64,000 nucleotides of DNA from Arthrobacter sp. KBS0703 (GTDB taxonomy: Bacteria; Actinomycetota; Actinomycetes; Actinomycetales; Micrococcaceae): the NCBI RefSeq assembly GCF_002008315.2, contig NZ_MVDG02000001.1, forward strand, positions 3,224,001-3,288,000, given 5' to 3'. How positions within the stretch are numbered: the first letter of the stretch is position 1; each line of letters begins with the position of its first letter. This document shows positions 36,201 to 45,800 of this stretch, in pieces. The notes under the pieces were generated by a model. The model was not told where the DNA came from. It made no database searches and saw nothing but the letters and a program-made list of their open reading frames with translations. The translations under genes and the position numbers were made by a program.

Positions 36201-36409
36201 TCTTCGAGTGGAACGGTCACCAGCTCTTCCACTTCGGACGCAGTCAGGCCGATGCAGATGGTCTGGATTTCGACCTTCGGTGGCGCGAACTCCGGGAAGA
36301 CATCCACCGATGCCGTGCTGAGCTGGACGCCGCCGAACGCCATTATTGCCACTGCTATGGCCACCACCAAGGCGCGGAATTTCAGGCTGAACCCGACAAT
36401 CCGGCGCAT
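33269..36409 (-). CDS. RND-family efflux permease A (HME/CusA-like)
   Basis: This 1046-aa protein has the full RND layout: TM1 (FRALVVAIAVAIMAFGGVQL), porter loop 1, TM2-6, a second helix block with TM7, porter loop 2 and TM8-12. The TM4 proton relay is intact as VGVVVDDAIIDIENIIRR. The early VFPEFAPPKVEIQT and the SSTSRVMKIGL stretch match heavy-metal/multidrug HME-type pumps such as CusA. It starts one base after the upstream lipoprotein stop (TGACATG), so it is translationally coupled. Actinobacteria with this layout lack an outer-membrane channel, so the route and substrate are unknown. Confidence 0.9.
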   Translation of the reverse strand: MRRIVGFSLKFRALVVAIAVAIMAFGGVQLSTASVDVFPEFAPPKVEIQTICIGLTASEVEELVTVPLEDALNGVEGLDEIRSKSVEQLSSIVLLFAPGADLLKARQLVSERIANVTPSLPTWAAPPVMLQPLSSTSRVMKIGLTSDERSLMEMSMITYWKIRAHLLRVPGVANIAIWGERLQMLQVQAIPAKMKANDVSLNQVMEVTADALDAGLLQYSPGAVIGTGGYIGTPNQRIGVQHVLPITTPKDLAEITIEEKNGKPLRLGDVANVVEDHQALIGDAVINQGEGLMLIVEKLPWGNTLEVTKGVEEALRQMEPGLSGINVDTEIFRPATFIEESLNNLSRALLLGCILVVMVLGAFLFQWRTALISLIAIPLSLVTAASVLYLTGASVNTMVLAGLVIAVGVVVDDAIIDIENIIRRLRQHRASGGTRSTASVVLEASLEVRGPIVYATLIIIAAAVPIFFLQGLTGAFFRPLAISYTLAVLASMAVALTVTPALALIFMRKVPLKEQEPPLVRVLKRGYRWVLSRIIRRPAAGYATFGAMAAIGAITAPLLGQSLLPDFKERDFLMHWLTQPGTSVTEEYRVSQKACTELLTIPGVRNCGSHIGQAFNADEVVGVYFGENWISVDPAADYSKTLASIHEVVDGYPGIVRDVQTYLKERIREVLTGASDAVVVRLYGDDLGLLRSKAAEIQAIFEQTEGTVSPHTALQKDIPQINIEVNLERAQSYGLKPGDIRRAAATLVAGEEVGDVYRGGKAYDVQVWSPPEVRSDITSIRNLPIDTPSGQKILLSDVASIQLKPTPNVIQRDAHSRRIDIESNVKEGQLGHVVAAMEEGLKKVELPPGFHTKILGEFQERQAATNTLLTLAIGALAVIYLLLQVAFGSWRLATLVILTLPIALVGGVFAAFLGGGVLSLGSIVGFLTVMGIAARNGILLINHCQHLEKYEGMHFGPELVLRGAGERLSPILMTTLATGLALVPLVVLGNIPGHEIEHPMALVILGGLVTSTLLNLFVVPSLYLRFGKPKERRHQAPPKEPVLANA

Positions 36410-36410
36410 G

Positions 36411-36863
36411 TCAATGCCCCTTCGTACCGAATTCGGCGCCAAACAGTTCCGCTGCGCCCACCGTGACAACATCGGTTCCTGCCGGCGGGCCGGACCGGAG
36501 CTGGACCTTGTTGGCGGTGATCCGGTCCACCGTTACAGCGGCCCGGATGTAGACCCGCGGCTCCGGATTCGTGTAGACCCAGGTCTTACCGTTTGCATCG
36601 TAAACCAGTGCGCCGTACGGGATTTCCAAGGCGCTGCCGGTGCCCTTGGTGACCTTCGCCGTGGTCACCTCCAGCCTTTCCACAGCCTTGTCTGTCAGCG
36701 TCAGCCTGTTCAGATCCGGGCCCGCCTTTTCCATGGTGGCCGCGGCCTGCCCGGCGGGAGCGGCGGCAGTTTTTACCGCCGCACACCCGGAGAGGCCCAT
36801 TGACGCTGCGAAGACCAGCACGAGAATAGAACGCCAGCCCCCAAAACCACTATTGCTTTTCAT
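36411..36863 (-). CDS. Short lipoprotein with membrane-fusion-protein-like C-domain
   Basis: This 150-aa protein has a lipoprotein signal with lipobox LSGC at about residues 24-27. The remainder aligns in style with the last beta-domain of RND adaptor proteins: LEIPYGALVYDANGKTWVYTNPEPRVYIRAAVTV, then ITANKVQLRSGPPAGTDVVTVG. The alpha-hairpin and barrel-sandwich domains of a normal adaptor (350-400 aa) are missing. It overlaps the stop of the upstream RND gene (ATGA, 36860-36863). A minimal adaptor makes sense in a cell without an outer membrane. Confidence 0.8.
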   Translation of the reverse strand: MKSNSGFGGWRSILVLVFAASMGLSGCAAVKTAAAPAGQAAATMEKAGPDLNRLTLTDKAVERLEVTTAKVTKGTGSALEIPYGALVYDANGKTWVYTNPEPRVYIRAAVTVDRITANKVQLRSGPPAGTDVVTVGAAELFGAEFGTKGH

Positions 36864-39800
36864 GACAATTCCGACCTCTCTGGCAGAACGCGTCCGTTGT
36901 TAATCACCAATGAGCTCCCCCAGTCCGTGTTAGCGGCCGGACCAAAACGGAGGAACAGGACGGGCAGGACATAAAGGGTGAGCAGGGCCGACGTGATCAG
37001 GCCGCCCCACACGATCAGCGCCAGCGGCAGCAGCATGCCAGAGCCGACTGCCCCGCCAAGCAGGACAAGTGGCACCAATGCCAGCCCTGTAATGACTGCG
37101 GACAGAATGGTCGGCACGAGCCGTTCGGACGCTGCGTGTTCCATGTGAGCTGCCGAAGATGCGGCGGGATCCTTGCTCTGCAGGGACTGGTAGGTCCCCA
37201 TCAGCAGGACGACGTCGCGGATCGCAATGGCCAGGACCGCGGCGAGGGCCACCAGCACGTACACAGAGCCGATTCCGCCCGCTATCTCGGCGGCCACCAC
37301 ACCGCCGGCCAGGGCGACCGGCAACAGCACGAAGGACAGCCCCGCGAGCCGCCAGCTGCCAAGAACCGTGAGGAGAAGGACCAGGACACCCGCAGCGGCT
37401 GCTGCTGCAAGCCACCAGATGAGTGCGCCGGCAGCCTGTTGCTCACCGTACTGCGGCGGAATCTCGGCGTGGTATTCCAGCGGGAACTGAAGCGACCGGA
37501 TCGCTGTCTGGACCTCTGCCTTGACGGCACCAAGATCCCGTCCTTGAATGCTGGCCACAACGTCGAGGCGCCTCGAGGTGTCGTCATGTTGGATCACCGT
37601 CTGGTTCGGACGGAGTGTCACCTTGGCAACATCGCCGAGCCGGACATGGCCGCCGTCGGGCTTGTCCACCACCATGTCGGTAACGCTGTTGATGCTGTTG
37701 CGCGTGGCCGGCGTTCCCTTGACGATGACCTGGAAGACTTTCTGCTGCTCGAACAGGTAGCCGACTTCAATGCCTTGGAGGACGGTGGCTGCGGCACGCC
37801 GGACGTCGCCCGGCTTGATGCCTGCCTTTTGAGCCGCTGCCAGATCCACTTCGATCTCGGCAACAGGCTGGTCAACCGTGACATCCACCCGCGGATCGAC
37901 GACGCCGTTCGTGCGGGACAGGATCTCGCGGACTTCCTCAGCCTTCTCGCGGAGGATCGCCAGGTCAACACCGTAGACACGTACCGTGAACTGCTGCTCA
38001 TCGGATACCGTGGCGGCGGCCAGCTGCTGTTCCGGGTAGGTCGTGACAGTGGGCGTGAGGCCCGGATAGCCCTCCACGATTTCCCTGACCTCGGAGCGGA
38101 CCCTGGTGTAGTTCGCATTGTCATCCATGGTCACCCAGATCTCACTGGAATTGACGTCGGATGATGTGTCTGACGTGATGGCACGACCCACGTGACCGCC
38201 GACCGCCGAGACGCCGCGAATTGACCGCAGCTCGTCAGTGGCCCTGGTCATCACCCTGTTCATGACGTCGGTGCCTGTACCGGCGGCGGCATCCCATTGA
38301 ACGAGGATCGTCCGGTCAGGAACCGAAGCGACCACCGGCAGGTCCCTGGTCAGCCCGGGAACAACCGCAATGGCCGCAATGGCCATGACCGCCGCCGCTC
38401 GCGCAAATACGGTGGCCACAGTTCCGGTGAAGGACTTGGTGGACCGACGGTAGCCGAGCTTGAACTTCCGGACGAAGGCTGGCGTGCGCCGCTGCCGACG
38501 GTGTCCGCGCAACAGAAGGCTGGCCAGTGCCGGCGTGACTGTCAGCGCCACGAGCATCGCAACAGCCGTAGCCAGCAGGTAGGAGAGCACCAGCGGTTTG
38601 AGGAATGCCCCTTGGGCGCCGGGAACAAACAGGGACGGTGCAACGGCCAGCAGGGCGGCAAGGCCGGCGAAGAGAACAGGAACCCGGGAGCGCTGCAGTG
38701 CGTGCAGGAGCAGGCCCTCCCTTGCTGCCGGGTCGTCCGTCCTTTCCTGCCGGAAGCTGTAGAGATCCGTGATGACGTCGCCGATGACAACCACCAGGGC
38801 GAGTACAAGCCCGGCGAAGGCCATCGTATTAAGCACGGCACCCTGGAACTGCAGCACGAGTGCGGCAGCCATGGCGGCCACCGAAACGGCAACGAAAGCC
38901 AGGAGTGCGTAGCGCCAGGACCGGAAGATCAGTCCGACGGCGGCGGTCACTACCAACAGGCTCACCAGCAGCGCCACACCGAGCTTGCCGACGGCCGACT
39001 CCACGAAGGATGCCGGACGGAACACGGTGGAGTCCACTGTGATACCGGCGAGGCCTGGGCGGAGTCCGTCCAGGACATCTTCGACGCTCTTGGTGACTTC
39101 GCCGACGCTGGTGTCGGGGAACTTCTCGATGACGAGGAGGAGGCCCGGGGACTTGCCCGTGACCGCTTCACCGATCAGCGGCTGGTGATCCTCGCTCAGG
39201 GTGGTGACATCGGAGAGTTTCAGCGCCTTGTTCTGGGCTCCCTCGATGCTGACCTTGCCAAGGTCCTCGGGAGTCCTAATGGGAAGGACGTGCTGGATAC
39301 CGATCCGCTGATTCGCAGACTCCAGGAATCCGCCGGTGCCCGGTGTGGATGCCTCAAGGAAGCTCAGCGGCGAGACCCACACGGCGTTGCCGGCAGTCTC
39401 AATCACCTGGTTGAGCGTGACGTTGCTCGCCCGGAGCTTCTCCGGGTCGACCTGCACCTGAAGCTGCTGTTCGCGCTGGCCGAAAATGGACACGTTGGCC
39501 ACGCCGGGAACACCCATCAGGGCCGGCTTGATGTTCCACCGTGCGAGAACCGACATGTCGATCTGCGACACGTCCTCGGACGTGAGCTGGACCATCATGA
39601 CGCGGCTCGTTGATGACAGCGGCTGCATCAGCACCGGCGGCGCCGAGACGTTGGGCAGCGCGAAGGCCTGCGTCAGCCTCTCCGCCACCAGCTGCCGTGC
39701 GCGGAAAATATCAGTGCCCGGTTCAAAGACCATCTCAATGGACGACAGGCCCGGAACTGACTTTGAGCGGATCTCGTCAAGCCAGGCAACACCGTTGAGT

Positions 39801-40018
39801 AGGTCAGCCTCCATGGGCGACGTAATGAGCTGTTCGACCTCCACGGCCGACAACCCAAGTGCTTCGGTTTGAATCTCCACGTGTGGCGGGGAGAATTCGG
39901 GAAGATTATCCACTGGCATGGTCGGCAGGGTCGTTATTCCGAACCCTAAGATGCCGACTGCAGCGGCCAAAATGATCAAACGAAATTTAAGACTCCAGCG
40001 GACGAGCCAACCGGTCAT
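36860..40018 (-). CDS. RND-family efflux permease B, altered TM4 relay
   Basis: This 1052-aa protein is paralogous to the pump at 33269 (NLPEFSPPHVEIQTEALGL, PPVLMQPLSSTSRVMMVQLT, VPGVANVSIFGQREQQLQVQV). The TM4 segment reads LALVVVIGDVITDLYSFRQ. Relative to VDDAIIDIEN, the first Asp is Gly and the Glu is Tyr, while the second Asp remains. Proton coupling may thus be weakened. It is the first gene of the three-gene operon. Together with the intact paralogue it could form a mixed trimer, as MdtB/MdtC do; that is inference. Confidence 0.88.
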   Translation of the reverse strand: MTGWLVRWSLKFRLIILAAAVGILGFGITTLPTMPVDNLPEFSPPHVEIQTEALGLSAVEVEQLITSPMEADLLNGVAWLDEIRSKSVPGLSSIEMVFEPGTDIFRARQLVAERLTQAFALPNVSAPPVLMQPLSSTSRVMMVQLTSEDVSQIDMSVLARWNIKPALMGVPGVANVSIFGQREQQLQVQVDPEKLRASNVTLNQVIETAGNAVWVSPLSFLEASTPGTGGFLESANQRIGIQHVLPIRTPEDLGKVSIEGAQNKALKLSDVTTLSEDHQPLIGEAVTGKSPGLLLVIEKFPDTSVGEVTKSVEDVLDGLRPGLAGITVDSTVFRPASFVESAVGKLGVALLVSLLVVTAAVGLIFRSWRYALLAFVAVSVAAMAAALVLQFQGAVLNTMAFAGLVLALVVVIGDVITDLYSFRQERTDDPAAREGLLLHALQRSRVPVLFAGLAALLAVAPSLFVPGAQGAFLKPLVLSYLLATAVAMLVALTVTPALASLLLRGHRRQRRTPAFVRKFKLGYRRSTKSFTGTVATVFARAAAVMAIAAIAVVPGLTRDLPVVASVPDRTILVQWDAAAGTGTDVMNRVMTRATDELRSIRGVSAVGGHVGRAITSDTSSDVNSSEIWVTMDDNANYTRVRSEVREIVEGYPGLTPTVTTYPEQQLAAATVSDEQQFTVRVYGVDLAILREKAEEVREILSRTNGVVDPRVDVTVDQPVAEIEVDLAAAQKAGIKPGDVRRAAATVLQGIEVGYLFEQQKVFQVIVKGTPATRNSINSVTDMVVDKPDGGHVRLGDVAKVTLRPNQTVIQHDDTSRRLDVVASIQGRDLGAVKAEVQTAIRSLQFPLEYHAEIPPQYGEQQAAGALIWWLAAAAAAGVLVLLLTVLGSWRLAGLSFVLLPVALAGGVVAAEIAGGIGSVYVLVALAAVLAIAIRDVVLLMGTYQSLQSKDPAASSAAHMEHAASERLVPTILSAVITGLALVPLVLLGGAVGSGMLLPLALIVWGGLITSALLTLYVLPVLFLRFGPAANTDWGSSLVINNGRVLPERSELS

Positions 40019-40145
40019 ATCCTCAGCCCCCATCGTTATTGGCTCCGGCGGCGTTGCCGGTGCCAATGACTGATGCGCCTATTCAGGAACCCTCCGCAGC
40101 GGCGTTGCCGCGGACGGATGCCGAGTTGCCTCCCTCAACCCTGCG

Positions 40146-40169
40146 TTGCCCCATATATCGAAGGGGCAA
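40146..40169. promoter_or_regulatory. Inverted repeat TTGCCCC-N10-GGGGCAA upstream of the RND operon
   Basis: Seven-base perfect arms TTGCCCC (40146-40152) and GGGGCAA (40163-40169) enclose CATATATCGA-like AT-rich sequence, 128 bp upstream of the RND operon start. It is a plausible operator. The gap 40019-40498 holds no gene; 40210-40370 is notably AT-rich and likely contains the promoters of both flanking genes. Confidence 0.45.
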
Positions 40170-40498
40170 TGCCGGCGGCGGCTGTATGACTGGCCGTCGC
40201 CTGACTATGAGCTATTAGCACCTGTTTGAATTAGATTCATCCAAGTGATGGACAAGTGAGACCAAGTTCATTCTGGCACAGCCAAATCGCCTTATCAACG
40301 CAAATTTGGCCCGTAATTCCGCCATTTCTGCGGCAATGCAAGGTTTATCGTTGCATCACGGCCGGAAAATTAGCGGCGCCGCCGAATGACTGCCGACCAC
40401 CGGGCTCCGGAGGCACCGATGTCACAATCCGGGCACCAAATTCGTCCGGCTGCCGCGCCTTCGTTGACTCCGGCAGGAACGGCCGCAAAGGTAAAGTC

Positions 40499-41167
40499 AT
40501 GAGGCTTCAGCGAATCACCAACGGACTGATATGCACGACGGCGGCTGCCGCACTGGCGCTCTTGCTGACCGCCTGCGGCCCCAGCCAGCCGGCCGGGCAG
40601 CAGAGCTCGGAACCGGGTACGGGCTCCCCCAGTGCGGACGGCAGCCAGGCTGCCCCCGAAACGTCCCCGCCGTCGTCGTCCTCTTCTTCGGCGGCACCCG
40701 CCAATCCGTCAGCCTCACCGCCCTCCGGGCAGGCCACTTCCGGCAGCGTCCAAACGTGTAAAGCGGCCACGCTGAAGGCCACGACGGACGCCACCGGCGG
40801 AGGCGCGGCCGGCAGCGTCTACATGGAACTGATCCTGACGAACAGTGGCCCGTCCTCCTGCCACTTGAAGGGCTTCGCCGGCGTCTCGCTGACCAACAGC
40901 CCCAACGGCCAGCCGATCGGTGCTCCGGCGCGGCGCGACACGTCGGTTCCAGTCGGCGACGTGCTGCTGGCACCGGGCCAGTCCGGAACGGCCGTGCTCC
41001 GCTACACGCAGGCGGGTAACTACCCTGACTGCGTCAAGGCGGCCGCGGCCGGCTTCCGGGTCTACCCGCCCGAAGACACGGCGTCGCTGTTCGTGCCCCG
41101 GCCGTCGGATGCCTGCAGCAACGCCTCCATTGAGCTCCTGAGCATCGGGGCGTTCCAGGCGCGCTAG
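40499..41167 (+). CDS. DUF4232-type lipoprotein
   Basis: This 222-aa lipoprotein has a signal helix ending LLLTACGPSQPA, with the lipobox Cys at about residue 27. A Ser/Pro/Ala-rich tether of about 55 residues precedes a DUF4232-like domain: YMELILTNSGPSSCHLKGFAGVSL, LAPGQSGTAVLRYTQAGNYPDC, SDACSNASIELLSIG. Cys residues in the domain could form two disulfides. It is likely an extracytoplasmic surface protein of unknown function. AAAGG precedes the ATG. Confidence 0.83.
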   Translation: MRLQRITNGLICTTAAAALALLLTACGPSQPAGQQSSEPGTGSPSADGSQAAPETSPPSSSSSSAAPANPSASPPSGQATSGSVQTCKAATLKATTDATGGGAAGSVYMELILTNSGPSSCHLKGFAGVSLTNSPNGQPIGAPARRDTSVPVGDVLLAPGQSGTAVLRYTQAGNYPDCVKAAAAGFRVYPPEDTASLFVPRPSDACSNASIELLSIGAFQAR

Positions 41168-41325
41168 GTTATGCGCGCCGCCGTTCGCCCGTTCCGGCCC
41201 CGAGCCTGTTCCGGTCACCCATCCGTCAGTACACTTGCGGTTACTCAGGGTCCTTGCTGACCGCACCGGGCCTATCGCGGGATTGCCCCGCGGACTGAGC
41301 ACGGGCCGAAGGCGGGTAGATATTC

Positions 41326-42822
41326 GTGACATCACTCTGGTTGGACCGCACCGATACTTTCACCGGCGACGAGTTCAGCCAGGGGGAAGCCTATGACACC
41401 GTGGTGGTCGGCGCCGGCCTGACCGGGCTGGTGACGGCACTCCTGCTGGCCCGTTCAGGCCAGAACGTCCTGGTCCTGGAGGCGCGAAGTCCCGGGGCCG
41501 TGGCCACTGGCAACACGACCGCCAAGGTGACCCTGCTGCAGGGAACCGTTCTGTCCGGCCTGCGGCATCAGTATTCCGCGAAGATCGTGGACGCCTATGT
41601 GGCAGCCAACCGCGAAGGGCAGGCCTGGCTGCTGCGGTACCTTGAAACCCGCAGGGTGCCGTTCCAGGAACGCGACGCATACACCTACGCCACCACGCCA
41701 AAGGGGACTGAGGCGCTTCGCGAGGAGCTCGCCGTCGCCCTCGCCGCCGGCGTCGAGGTGGACTATGTCCGCGATGCCGGGCTGCCTTTCCCGGTGCGCG
41801 GGTCCCTGCGCCTCCGCGGGCAGGCGCAGATCAATCCGATGGACGTTGTCCTCGCCCTGGCCGAGGACGTGCGCTCGCACGGCGGCACGATCGTCTCCGG
41901 CGTCCGCGTCCAGAACGTCGGCGGCACGGACCCGGCAGTGGTTGAGACGGACCACGGAAGGGTGCATGCCAACGAAGTGGTGCTGGCCACGGGCACGCCC
42001 ATCCTGAACCGCGGCCTGTACTTCGCCAAACTCAAGCCCAACCGCTCGTACGCCGCGTCCCTGCAATTGCCCGAAGGCGCCGAGCCGCCGGACGGCATGT
42101 ACCTGTCCGTGGAACAGCCTGTCCGGTCACTGCGGGATTACCCGGCGGACGGGCGGCGCCTGCTGCTGGTGGGCGGCAACGGACACCCCGTGGGCAGGCC
42201 GCGGTCCGAACAGGCGCACCTGGACGAACTGCTGGCCTGGGCTGCCTCACATTTTCCGGACGCAGCGGTGACCCACACCTGGTCCGCGCAGGACTACCAG
42301 GCCACCAACCTCATGCCGTTCTTTGGAAGATTCCCGCGCGGGCGGGGCCGCATCTACTTCGCCACGGGGTACAACAAGTGGGGCATGACCAACGCGGTGG
42401 CCGCGTCCCTTGGCATCACCGCGGACATCCTCGGAGGCCACCTGCCCTGGGCCAACGCCATTCACCGCCGCGTCACGTCCCCTCCCGGCGCGGCATCCGC
42501 CGTGGCGCTCAACGCGGACGTTGCCGCGACTGTTGCGAAGGACTGGGCGCGGGCCGGCCTCAGGAAACTGCCCGCGGAATCCGGCACCCCGCCTGCGGAA
42601 GGGACGGGCGCCCTGGCCCTGCGGGGCCGCAAACCCATCGCAGCGTCAACCGTGGACGGAACCACGTGCACCCTGTCCGCCGTCTGCACCCACCTCGGCG
42701 GGGTGCTCCACTGGAACGACAACGAGAAATCCTGGGACTGCCCGTTGCACGGCTCCCGGTTCAGCCACGACGGGAAGGTCCTCGAGGGGCCGGCCACGCA
42801 CGACCTACCGCCGGCGGAGTGA
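41326..42822 (+). CDS. FAD-dependent oxidoreductase with C-terminal Rieske domain
   Basis: This 498-aa protein starts at GTG. The FAD-binding motif VVVGAGLTGLVTALLLARSG is at about residues 23-42 and the DAO-type domain runs to about 390 (GYNKWGMTNAVAASLGI). The C-terminal Rieske [2Fe-2S] domain has CTHLGG and CPLHGSRFSHDG, providing the Cys/His pairs. Similar DAO-Rieske fusions are predicted FAD oxidases/dehydrogenases of unknown substrate. Confidence 0.9.
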   Translation: MTSLWLDRTDTFTGDEFSQGEAYDTVVVGAGLTGLVTALLLARSGQNVLVLEARSPGAVATGNTTAKVTLLQGTVLSGLRHQYSAKIVDAYVAANREGQAWLLRYLETRRVPFQERDAYTYATTPKGTEALREELAVALAAGVEVDYVRDAGLPFPVRGSLRLRGQAQINPMDVVLALAEDVRSHGGTIVSGVRVQNVGGTDPAVVETDHGRVHANEVVLATGTPILNRGLYFAKLKPNRSYAASLQLPEGAEPPDGMYLSVEQPVRSLRDYPADGRRLLLVGGNGHPVGRPRSEQAHLDELLAWAASHFPDAAVTHTWSAQDYQATNLMPFFGRFPRGRGRIYFATGYNKWGMTNAVAASLGITADILGGHLPWANAIHRRVTSPPGAASAVALNADVAATVAKDWARAGLRKLPAESGTPPAEGTGALALRGRKPIAASTVDGTTCTLSAVCTHLGGVLHWNDNEKSWDCPLHGSRFSHDGKVLEGPATHDLPPAE

Positions 42823-42897
42823 GCCGGAGGGGCCGGCCCAGGCCTCTCGGCAGAGGGCGCCGGCAATACTGTCAGTGCTTTGGGGCATGATGGAGGC

Positions 42898-45800
42898 ATG
42901 CAGTCGCAGGAGCCCGCCGGCACGCCCGGCGGCACATCTACGGTGGACGCGATGGGCCAGTTCAGCCGGCCCACCCGGGAGTGGTTCCTGGGCGCGTTCG
43001 CCGAGCCCACGCCCGCCCAGCAGGGCGCATGGGCAGCCATTTCCTCCGGTTCGCACGCCCTTGTCGTGGCGCCCACGGGCTCCGGTAAAACCCTGGCTGC
43101 GTTCCTCTGGGCGCTGGACCGGCTGCTGGTTTCCGGAGCGGCCCTGCCCGCGGAGCTGCCGGGGCTGGAAGACGCTCCCGCCCCAGGTCCCGGCGGTGCC
43201 CGGGCGGCCAAACAGCCCCGGGCAAGGAAACCAAAGCGGAAAACCCGCGTACTGTACATTTCGCCGCTCAAGGCGCTCGGCGTCGACGTCGAACGCAACC
43301 TCCGATCGCCCCTCATCGGCATCACGCAGACCGCCAAGAGGCTGGACCTGCCGGCCCCGCTGATCACCGTCGGCGTCAGATCGGGCGATACCCCTGCCTC
43401 GGACCGCCGCGCCCTGCTGAGCAACCCGCCGGACATCCTCATCACCACCCCGGAGTCGCTGTTCCTCATGCTGACATCCAAGGCGCGGGAAACGCTGAGC
43501 GAGGTGGACACCGTCATCGTCGATGAGGTCCACGCCGTCGCCGGCACCAAACGGGGGGCCCACCTCGCGGTCTCCCTGGAGCGCCTTGACGCGTTGCTGC
43601 CCAAGCCTGCCCAGCGGATCGGCCTGTCCGCCACGGTGGAGCCGAGGGAGCTCGTGGCGCAGTTCCTGGCCGGTTCGGCTCCGGTCCAGATCGTGGCCCC
43701 GCCGTCGCGCAAGAACTGGGACCTCACCGTGTCTGTCCCTGTGGAGGACATGTCCGATCTGCAGGGCGCCGCCGGAGCCTTCGACTCCGGTCCCGCCTCG
43801 GGGCTGCAGCCGCAGGCCTCGATCTGGCCGCATGTGGAGGAAAAGATCGTGGACCTGGTGCTGGCCAACCAGTCCACCATCGTCTTCGCCAACTCGCGCC
43901 GGCTGGCGGAACGCCTGACCGCGCGGCTCAACGAGATCCACGCCGAGCGCCAGCTCATTGCGGTCGGCGGCGGCTGGGAGGATCCGTCGTCGCCCGCGGC
44001 GGGGACACCGCCCACATCCACGGCCACGCCCGCGCACATGATGGCGCAGGCCGGCAGCACGGCGGGCGCTGATCCGTTGTTGGCCAGGGCGCACCACGGC
44101 TCGGTGTCCAAGGACCAGCGGGCCATGATCGAGGACGACCTCAAATCGGGGCGGCTGCGCTGCGTGGTGGCGACGTCCTCCCTGGAACTCGGCATCGACA
44201 TGGGCGCGGTGGACCTTGTGGTGCAGGTGGAATCGCCGCCGTCCGTGGCCAGCGGACTGCAGCGGGTGGGCCGCGCCGGCCACCAGGTGGGCGAAATCTC
44301 GCAGGGGTATCTCTTCCCCAAGCATCGCGCCGACCTCGTCCACACCGCCATCACGGTGGAACGCATGCTGGACGGCAAGATCGAGCGCCTCAGCGTCCCG
44401 GCCAATCCCCTCGACATCCTGGCCCAGCAGACCGTCGCCGCCACCGCCCTGGGCAGCATCGACGTCGAGGAGTGGTTTTCCACGGTGCGGCGGTCGGCGC
44501 CCTTCGCCACGCTCCCCCGCTCCGCTTTTGAAGCCACCCTGGACCTGCTCGCCGGACGCTACCCCTCGGACGAATTCGCCGAACTCCGTCCGCGCATCGT
44601 CTGGGACCGCAATGCCGGCACCATCGAAGGCCGGCCGGGGGCGCAGCGCCTGGCCGTCACCTCCGGGGGAACCATCCCGGACCGCGGCCTGTTCGGCGTC
44701 TACATCATCGGCACCGAGACGGAGGGGTCGGCCTCCCCTGCCGGAGCACCGGGGGACGGCAAGGCCACCGGTGCCGCGTCGACGGCAAAGGGCGGCCGGC
44801 GCGTGGGCGAACTCGATGAGGAGATGGTCTACGAATCCCGCGTAGGCGACATCTTCGCGCTCGGGGCCACGAGCTGGAAAATCGAGGACATCACGCACGA
44901 CCGCGTGCTCGTCTCGCCGGCCTTCGGCCAGCCCGGAAAGCTCCCGTTCTGGAAGGGCGACTCGCTGGGACGGCCGGTTGACCTGGGCCGCGCCCTGGGC
45001 GCCTTTGTGCGCGAACTGTCGGCGTCCGACGTCGGCCCTGCCACCGAACGCTGCAAGGCCAGCGGTCTTGACGACTTCGCCGCCAACAACCTGCTGCAGT
45101 ATCTCAACGAACAGAAGCTGGCCACGGACGTGGTCCCCAGCGACACCACCCTCGTCGTGGAACGCTTCCACGACGAACTCGGCGACTGGCGGGTCATCCT
45201 GCACAGCCCGTTCGGCATGCCCGTCCACGCGCCCTGGGCACTTGCCGTGGGTCAGCGCCTGCACCAGCGCTACGGTCTGGACGGCTCCGCCATGGCGGCC
45301 GACGACGGCATCGTGCTGCGCGTCCCCATGATGGAGGACGAACCGCCCGGCGCCGAACTGTTCCTGTTCGACCCCGAGGAGCTGGAGCAGATCGTGACGG
45401 CGGAGGTGGGCGGCAGCGCCCTGTTCGCCTCCCGCTTCCGCGAGTGCGCGGCGCGTGCCCTGCTGCTGCCCCGGCAGACCCCCGGAAAGCGGCAGCCGCT
45501 GTGGCAGCAGCGCCAGCGGTCCGCCCAGCTGCTGGATGTCGCGCGGAAGTACCCGTCCTTCCCCATCGTGCTGGAAACCGTGCGGGAGTGCCTGCAGGAT
45601 GTCTACGACCTGCCGGCCCTGAAGGAAATTGCGGCATCCGTGGAACGGCGCGAACTGCGGATCGTGCAGACAACCACGCAGCAGCCGTCGCCCTTCGCGA
45701 AGTCGCTGCTCTTTGGCTACGTGGCGCAGTTCCTCTACGAGGGCGACTCCCCGCTGGCCGAGCGCCGTGCCGCCGCCCTCGCCCTGGATTCCACCCTGCT

